13,520 bases of DNA from an uncultured Flammeovirgaceae bacterium (GTDB lineage Bacteria > Bacteroidota > Bacteroidia > Cytophagales > Cyclobacteriaceae), in NCBI GenBank assembly GCA_946886805.1, contig CAMPJM010000049.1, positions 1 through 13,520 on the forward strand, written 5' to 3'. Positions 8,635-13,520 of the stretch are shown here, piece by piece. The notes beneath the pieces were generated by a model. That model saw only the letters and a program-made list of their open reading frames with translations. It was not told where the DNA came from and did not search any database. How positions within the stretch are numbered: position 1 is the first letter of the stretch; each line of letters begins with the position of its first letter. Both the position numbers and the translations under genes were made by a program.

Positions 8635-8674
8635 AGTAAAAAAGAAAGCAAGCGATTATAAAATCACTTGCTTT
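8631..8674 (-). terminator. Intrinsic terminator after the SusD-like gene
   Basis: In the transcript, AAAGCAAGUGAUU pairs with AAUCGCUUGCUUU across a UUAU loop (8674-8645). That gives 13 continuous base pairs including one U-G wobble. It is followed directly by the U-rich tract CUUUUUUACUUUUA (8644-8631). It starts 20 nt after the SusD-like stop and ends 32 nt before the next gene's ATG. No convincing promoter lies between it and that gene, so it probably acts as a partial terminator that lowers expression of the three downstream genes relative to the SusC/SusD pair. Confidence 0.8.
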
Positions 8675-8694
8675 AAAATCAATGACTTAAAATA

Positions 8695-10182
8695 TTAGTA
8701 TCCTGGATTTTGCTCCAGATTGGGATTGGAGTCCAATGCTTGTTGAGGAATAGGAAATAAAACCCGAGTAGGATCAGTTACTGTTTTATCCTTCCATACG
8801 TCGGTAAAAGTTCCAAACCGAATTTGATCTGTTCTTCTTACGCGTTCCCAGTATAATTCTCTACCTCTTTCATCTAAAATAACATCCAGACTAACGGGAA
8901 TCGGTCCAACTTCTCTAAAAGACCTTAATTCGTCAAGCATATTTTGCGCAGTTTGCCCCATTGTTGGGTTTCCACCCCTTAGCATTGCTTCTATTTTCAT
9001 AAGATAAACATCAGCATACCTGAATAAAACCAATGAGCCAATATTATCACCCGGGAAATATTTAAAAACACGTATACCAGCTTCATCATCATTACCAAAA
9101 ATTTCTACTTCTTTAGTAAATGTTAGCTGTGTTCCTCTTCTGTTCATTACCGGCTCACCCATAGTATTGACCTGAGGACCGATTTTAAAACCTGGTCCAT
9201 AACTTGGATCTTCGCCCAATCTTTCATCGTTTTCATCAAATTTATCATAAAAATCCGCAAGCGTTGTAAAGCCATTCCATCCTCCTGGGGTTTGATTATA
9301 ATGGGCTCCCATAAAATAATATTGCTCAGGTGGTGCAGTAATTGATTTATCGGCAACAAATATTATTTCAGTTGAATTTGAATCTGTAAAATTTATAAAA
9401 TAGTTGTCTTCTAATTCATATCCTGCAGCAGTTATTTTATCAGCATATTCTATAACCTTATTCATATCCTCAGGATTAAATGTAAATGGGCCTGCTGGAT
9501 TTTCGCTTGTGAATACCGCTTTATTCAAATACATCTTTGCTAATAATGCATGGGCTGCAGCCTTCGTAGCTTTTCCTGGATCTCCAGAAGGACCTCCTTC
9601 AGGAAGATCTGGTAGAGCTTCCGTTAAGTCATTGATTACAAAGTCAAAGGCTTCAGTTCTACTCATAACGATAGGATCTATTTCAACTCCCTCATCAATT
9701 TCCCTAAAAGGCACTACTCCGAATAGATCAATAACATAAGACATATTATATGCTCGGAGGAATTTCGCTTCTGCAGCTTGTTCAGGGGTGGGATTAGACC
9801 CCAAAACCTGATTAGCAATAAATACTGCAGCATTTAAATTATTCCATGAACGTAAAACATAGGCATGAGTAGCATCCCACGTATGTTGGTGCAATGATCG
9901 CCAAATACCGTTATCTCCCCAATCTGTTCCCCGGGTAGGTCCCATCATTTCATCAGTCGGGTGCTCCAATAAGGCCATTATGCCGTCTTGCGGAATATGA
10001 TCATTAAGCCTGCTATAGGCCGTTAGTAGCAAATCTGTAGGGTCGCCTGTACTGACTCCACCTTCACCAGTCGTCACTGGAATTGAATCTGGGAATTCTG
10101 TTTCCAGATCAGTGCACCCAAGAATAAAAGAGCTAAAGATGAAGATGCTTAAAAATTGTTTTATAGTTATATTTTTTAACAT
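8695..10182 (-). CDS. SusD/RagB-family nutrient-binding lipoprotein
   Basis: A 495-residue surface lipoprotein expected to form the hinged lid over the SusC barrel and capture the ligand. A lipoprotein signal ends at ILGC with the lipidated Cys at 23; the acidic stretch after it (TDLETE) is compatible with surface export. Family signatures are AEAKFLRAYNMSYVIDLFG (about 137-155), the TPR-like helical part around KATKAAAHALLAKMYL (204-219), FRYADVYLMKIEAMLRGG (387-404), ERGRELYWERVRRTDQIRFG (438-457) and the C-terminal NPNLEQNPGY. Length is typical. It begins 18 nt after the SusC-like stop codon, so the two are surely co-transcribed. A strong terminator hairpin begins 20 nt after its stop. The ligand is not predictable. 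SusD proteins act on proteins, glycans and other large molecules, and no CAZyme is nearby to suggest a glycan. Confidence 0.95.
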   Translation of the reverse strand: MLKNITIKQFLSIFIFSSFILGCTDLETEFPDSIPVTTGEGGVSTGDPTDLLLTAYSRLNDHIPQDGIMALLEHPTDEMMGPTRGTDWGDNGIWRSLHQHTWDATHAYVLRSWNNLNAAVFIANQVLGSNPTPEQAAEAKFLRAYNMSYVIDLFGVVPFREIDEGVEIDPIVMSRTEAFDFVINDLTEALPDLPEGGPSGDPGKATKAAAHALLAKMYLNKAVFTSENPAGPFTFNPEDMNKVIEYADKITAAGYELEDNYFINFTDSNSTEIIFVADKSITAPPEQYYFMGAHYNQTPGGWNGFTTLADFYDKFDENDERLGEDPSYGPGFKIGPQVNTMGEPVMNRRGTQLTFTKEVEIFGNDDEAGIRVFKYFPGDNIGSLVLFRYADVYLMKIEAMLRGGNPTMGQTAQNMLDELRSFREVGPIPVSLDVILDERGRELYWERVRRTDQIRFGTFTDVWKDKTVTDPTRVLFPIPQQALDSNPNLEQNPGY

Positions 10183-10200
10183 TTCTGTAAAGTTTATTTT

Positions 10201-13185
10201 TTATAAAGTTACATTTACACCAAGCGTGAATGTCCTGGATCTTGGATATGGTGTATAATCTATCCCGGCAGAAGGGATATTATCAATCGCTTTATTAGTA
10301 TCTACTTCCGGATCTTGACCGCTATAATCTGTGATGACAAAAAGATTTTGAGCAGTCATAAATAGTCTTAAGTTAGAAATGTTTTTTACGCTTTCTAGAG
10401 GAAAATTATAGCTTAGGGTTACATTCTGTAATCTAACAAAAGAGCCATTCTCTAGGAATCGGGTTGAAACATCCGGTGCATTCAGGGAGGATTCTCCACT
10501 ACCTGGAACATCAGTTGAAACATTTCTTCCGATTGCCAAAGATCCCGCTGTGAAGAAAGCGTTAGCCGTATTATTGTAAATCTTATGACCAAATTGTCCT
10601 GTAAAGAAAAAGCTAAGATCTAAATTTTTATAGCGAAGGTTGTTGGTTAGTCCAGCGGTAACCTTTGGTAGTGGACTACCCCCTGTAAATTGCTGAACAT
10701 CGCCACCATTATAAACAGCTAATCCTTCTGAATCATATCCAGCAAAATCTCGCAAATAATAGGCATATAAGGGTTGATTATTTGCAATTCTTTGTGCGTA
10801 AGCTCCTGTCAAGCCTTGTCCGCTAATTTCACCGGTGTTTGTAATACTATTATAATTCTTCACTATGTTCTTATTATAAGCTGCATTAGCCATAATCTCC
10901 CAGGAAAAATCATTATTGTCAACAGCAGTTACTTCCACTTCAAATTCAATTCCTTTATTAATTATATCTGCGTCTAGGTTTCTCCATACAAAGGGTTGTG
11001 GCGCTGGTTGTGCGCTTACAACCTGAATTAATAGATCATTTGTGGTTTTGTAATAAAAATTTAATGCTCCTCTTATTCGATTATTAACTAAACCATAATC
11101 GAGACCAATATTATATTGCGTTGAAGATTCCCATTTTAAATCCGAATTATTAAAAGCAACATCTCCTAGGAAACCTCCTCCAACATCTCCGTTCTCTGCA
11201 AAGGAGTAATCACTCCATCTTTGTCTCTGGTAAACAAGATTATTTGGTATCTCTTGATTTCCCGTTACCCCATAACCAGCTCTTAATTTTAAATCAGAAA
11301 AAACATCGGGTGCAAAATCTTCGTCAGATATTCTCCATGCGACAGCAAAAGAAGGGAAAATTCCATATTTATTGTTTTCCCCAAATTTAGTTGACCCGTC
11401 AGCCCTTAAAGTGGCAGTAAATAAATATTTGTCTGATAGATTTAAGTTAGCTCGACCATAAAACGATTGCAACTCATCTACTCGATTGGCGGTATTAGCT
11501 AGAAACTCAGTAGCTGAGGCTATATTATTGATCATTAATTTAGTGTCACTAGTCCTATAATTTCTTGCTAATAAGGTTTGAGTTTCATAATCAAACCTTT
11601 GATAGGAATATCCTAATAAAAAGTCTAGCGTATGACTGTCTCCGATTTCTTTATTGTAAGTAAAATAGTTCTCAGTTAGAATATTATTCTCTCGGATATC
11701 AAGAATACCTCCTCTTCCGACATCTTGGATTCCTGCCGCCACTATGTCACTGGAATAAGCGACCTTTCTTGAAGAGGTTGACTGGTCGTAACCTAAACTT
11801 GTTGTGAAACTTAGGCCCTGTAGAATTTTATACTCCAAAGAAAAACTCCCCAAAGTTCTGAGAGTATTAGTATAATCCTCACTTAAAGCGAGCATAGCTA
11901 CTGGATTAAGTTGATCTATCCCAGGTTGATTAAAAGTACCATCATCATTATACACAGGTCTTGTTGGATTAGCAATAATCATTGATCCTAGTAAATCTCC
12001 TCGAAATCCTGCATTATTAGTAATTGCCACACCTTCGTCTTTTACTTTTGATATGGTTAACTGAGTAGATAAATTTAATCTGTCTTCCCAAAAGGTTCTG
12101 TTAGCGTTAACCCTTGCAGTGATTCTTTCCAGACTACTTTCCTCAATAATGCCTTCTTGGTCCAAATAACCAAGGGATAATCGATAGCTTCCTTTTTCAC
12201 CCCCACCGCTATAAGAGAGGTTATGGCTATGAGAAATTGCTGTTCTGAAGATCTCGTCCTGCCAATCGGTATTAGCGCCCAAATCTAAAACCTCTCTATC
12301 TGCGCCTAATGCTTCAGCACCATTTAGGAATTGTTCTCTATCCAAAAGATCATATTTTTTTGTTATTCTACTTACACTTACAGAGGAAGAATAATCGAGG
12401 GCGCCAGTGCCTTTCCTGCCACTTTTAGTAGTAATTATTACAACACCATTAGCGCCTCTTGAACCATAGATCGCTGTTGCAGAAGCATCTTTTAATATAC
12501 TGATGCTTTCTATATCGTTTGGGTTAATAAAATTAAGCGGATTGCGTGCAGAAGATGTGCCAAAACCAACATCAGTACCTGCACTTGTGGCATCGCTGCC
12601 GCTTAAAGGTATTCCATCAACAACATATAAAGGATTATTTCCACTTCTAATAGAAGAGGTACCTCTAATCCTTATGTTCATTCCTGAACCTGGTTCACCG
12701 CTTGCTCCCGTGACTTGGACACCTGCAGCCCTGCCTTGGATTAACTGTCCCGGTGAGGCAATAATACCCTTATTGAATTCATCTGAGGTAACTGAAGTAA
12801 CAGCACCGGTAGCGTCCCTCTTCTCCTGCGAGCCATAACCTATTACCACAACTTCAGAAAGCGATTGAATATCTTCTTCCAAAGCTATATTAAAGTTGTT
12901 GCCTGTAATTGACGACACAGGGACTTCCGTATTAGAAAAACCTACAAATGAGAATACTAAAATGTCGGTATCGTTTGCGGAAATGGTGTAATGGCCGTCG
13001 ATATCAGTTATTGTTCCCTGGCTAGTGCCCTTTATTAGCACGTTGACCCCGGGTAAAGGAGTACCATCAACAGGTGACGTTACCTGGCCACTTATTGTTC
13101 GTTCTTGCCCATAAGCGAAATTGTAGCAAGAAAGCAATAAACATACAAGTATCAGCCGATTAATCTTGAGATAAAATTGCTTCAT
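10201..13185 (-). CDS. SusC/RagA-family TonB-dependent outer-membrane receptor
   Basis: A 994-residue outer-membrane importer that works with TonB-ExbBD and the SusD-like lipoprotein encoded next. A signal peptide covers about residues 1-26, ending AYG before QERT. The LLLSC inside it resembles a lipobox, but a barrel protein should use signal peptidase I. A carboxypeptidase-regulatory-like domain spans about 28-105 (ISGQV, PLPGVNV, DGHY). The SusC signature SLSEVVVIGYGSQEKRDATG follows at about 108-127. The plug has RIRGTSSIRSGNNPLYVVDG at 172-191 and KDASATAIYGSRGANGVVII at 232-251. The beta-barrel runs from about 260 to the end. There is no N-terminal STN signalling domain, which fits the absence of a sigma/anti-sigma pair nearby. 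The length is normal. The ATG has no Shine-Dalgarno sequence, as is usual in this phylum, and the start is fixed by the signal peptide. The substrate cannot be told from sequence. Confidence 0.95.
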   Translation of the reverse strand: MKQFYLKINRLILVCLLLSCYNFAYGQERTISGQVTSPVDGTPLPGVNVLIKGTSQGTITDIDGHYTISANDTDILVFSFVGFSNTEVPVSSITGNNFNIALEEDIQSLSEVVVIGYGSQEKRDATGAVTSVTSDEFNKGIIASPGQLIQGRAAGVQVTGASGEPGSGMNIRIRGTSSIRSGNNPLYVVDGIPLSGSDATSAGTDVGFGTSSARNPLNFINPNDIESISILKDASATAIYGSRGANGVVIITTKSGRKGTGALDYSSSVSVSRITKKYDLLDREQFLNGAEALGADREVLDLGANTDWQDEIFRTAISHSHNLSYSGGGEKGSYRLSLGYLDQEGIIEESSLERITARVNANRTFWEDRLNLSTQLTISKVKDEGVAITNNAGFRGDLLGSMIIANPTRPVYNDDGTFNQPGIDQLNPVAMLALSEDYTNTLRTLGSFSLEYKILQGLSFTTSLGYDQSTSSRKVAYSSDIVAAGIQDVGRGGILDIRENNILTENYFTYNKEIGDSHTLDFLLGYSYQRFDYETQTLLARNYRTSDTKLMINNIASATEFLANTANRVDELQSFYGRANLNLSDKYLFTATLRADGSTKFGENNKYGIFPSFAVAWRISDEDFAPDVFSDLKLRAGYGVTGNQEIPNNLVYQRQRWSDYSFAENGDVGGGFLGDVAFNNSDLKWESSTQYNIGLDYGLVNNRIRGALNFYYKTTNDLLIQVVSAQPAPQPFVWRNLDADIINKGIEFEVEVTAVDNNDFSWEIMANAAYNKNIVKNYNSITNTGEISGQGLTGAYAQRIANNQPLYAYYLRDFAGYDSEGLAVYNGGDVQQFTGGSPLPKVTAGLTNNLRYKNLDLSFFFTGQFGHKIYNNTANAFFTAGSLAIGRNVSTDVPGSGESSLNAPDVSTRFLENGSFVRLQNVTLSYNFPLESVKNISNLRLFMTAQNLFVITDYSGQDPEVDTNKAIDNIPSAGIDYTPYPRSRTFTLGVNVTL

Positions 13186-13238
13186 AGTCTTGGGTTTAGT
13201 TTAAAAATAGTTGTTTGAGTGGTTTAACTGTGATACTT

Positions 13239-13246
13239 CAAAAATA
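13239..13246 (-). promoter_or_regulatory. Candidate Bacteroidota -7 box for the operon
   Basis: The minus strand reads TATTTTTG, a full match to the Bacteroidota sigma-ABfr -7 consensus TAnnTTTG. It lies 53 nt before the ATG of the SusC-like gene, which would give a 5' leader of roughly 45 nt. The -33 element is weak: the nearest TTG trinucleotides lie 11 and 14 nt upstream, closer than the usual 17-23 nt. The call rests on the -7 box and its position only. Confidence 0.35.
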
Positions 13247-13343
13247 ATTTGGATACACAACAATGTAATAATTTAATGCCATATTTCATATTGCTTTTTA
13301 CAAATTTTTTAAAATTGGGACTTTTATTCTTTCAATTTATTAA

Positions 13344-13366
13344 ATACCTATGGTATCATGGATGAT
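13344..13366. repeat. Overlapping short inverted repeats, possible operator
   Basis: Two small dyads overlap here. ATACC-TAT-GGTAT lies at 13344-13356 and ATCAT-GG-ATGAT at 13355-13366. They sit about 100 nt upstream of the candidate -7 box, where an activator site could lie. Five-base arms arise often by chance in AT-rich DNA, so this is only a possible regulator-binding site. No regulator gene is present in the window to pair with it. Confidence 0.2.
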
Positions 13367-13520
13367 CTTGACCAGATTCCTGTTTTAGCTCAAATTATGT
13401 TAATTCAAATAAAATTATAGGCTCACCAAATAACAATTAACATTAATAAAATATAGAAGAAAGTTTGAATTATATCTATTAATTTATTGAGAGTCAGTAT
13501 TTTAATAATGAGCATGATAT

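Larger units (their letters stand above)
13186..13520. other. Non-coding leader upstream of the SusC-like gene
   Basis: About 335 bases of very AT-rich sequence with no reading frame of useful length on either strand. It holds a candidate -7 promoter box for the operon (13239-13246) and a pair of overlapping short inverted repeats (13344-13366). The rest is A/T runs. No tRNA, terminator or riboswitch-like fold was recognised. No neighbouring gene begins within the window on this side, so a regulator further upstream cannot be excluded. Confidence 0.6.

Noticed and set aside
9404..9739. 111-codon open frame on the plus strand inside the SusD-like gene, and a similar one at 12503-12838 inside the SusC-like gene
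   Set aside because: They are antisense to well-supported family genes, with no recognisable domain and no separate promoter or start context.
13130..13185. Reading the SusC-like protein as a lipoprotein because of LLLSC in its signal
   Set aside because: The TonB-receptor barrel and a good signal peptidase I site (AYG before Q27) argue for normal cleavage.

Overview
This 13.5 kb window comes from a Bacteroidota genome, probably a marine or soil Cytophagales/Flavobacteriia-type organism. The evidence is the SusC/SusD outer-membrane pair, four predicted lipoproteins out of five genes, AT-rich spacers, no clear Shine-Dalgarno sequences, and TAnnTTTG-type -7 promoter boxes. The genus cannot be read from the sequence.

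All five genes lie on the minus strand, so transcription runs from right to left. Positions 13186-13520 are a non-coding leader with a candidate promoter. The genes follow in this order: a SusC-family TonB-dependent receptor (13185-10201); a SusD/RagB lipoprotein after 18 nt (10182-8695); a strong intrinsic terminator (about 8674-8631); a first giant VCBS/FG-GAP plus ASPIC/UnbV lipoprotein (8598-5233); a second, paralogous one (5096-1761), which has its own -7-like box upstream; and a vanadium-haloperoxidase/PAP2-fold lipoprotein (1660-287). Positions 1-286 hold no gene I can support. No RNA gene, CRISPR array or intact mobile element was seen.

Inferred working model: SusC is the TonB-driven outer-membrane channel and SusD its substrate-capturing lid. 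The two 1,100-residue proteins each carry seven Ca-binding propeller motifs, a central ASPIC/UnbV domain, and seven more motifs. They are probably surface or periplasmic binding scaffolds. The terminal lipoprotein keeps every residue expected of a vanadate-binding haloperoxidase or acid-phosphatase site. The locus has no glycoside hydrolase, polysaccharide lyase, sulfatase, peptidase, sigma/anti-sigma pair or hybrid two-component sensor, so it does not look like an ordinary polysaccharide utilization locus. The uptake substrate and the link between uptake and the haloperoxidase-like enzyme are unknown. The terminator after the SusD gene suggests the receptor pair is made in excess over the three downstream proteins.
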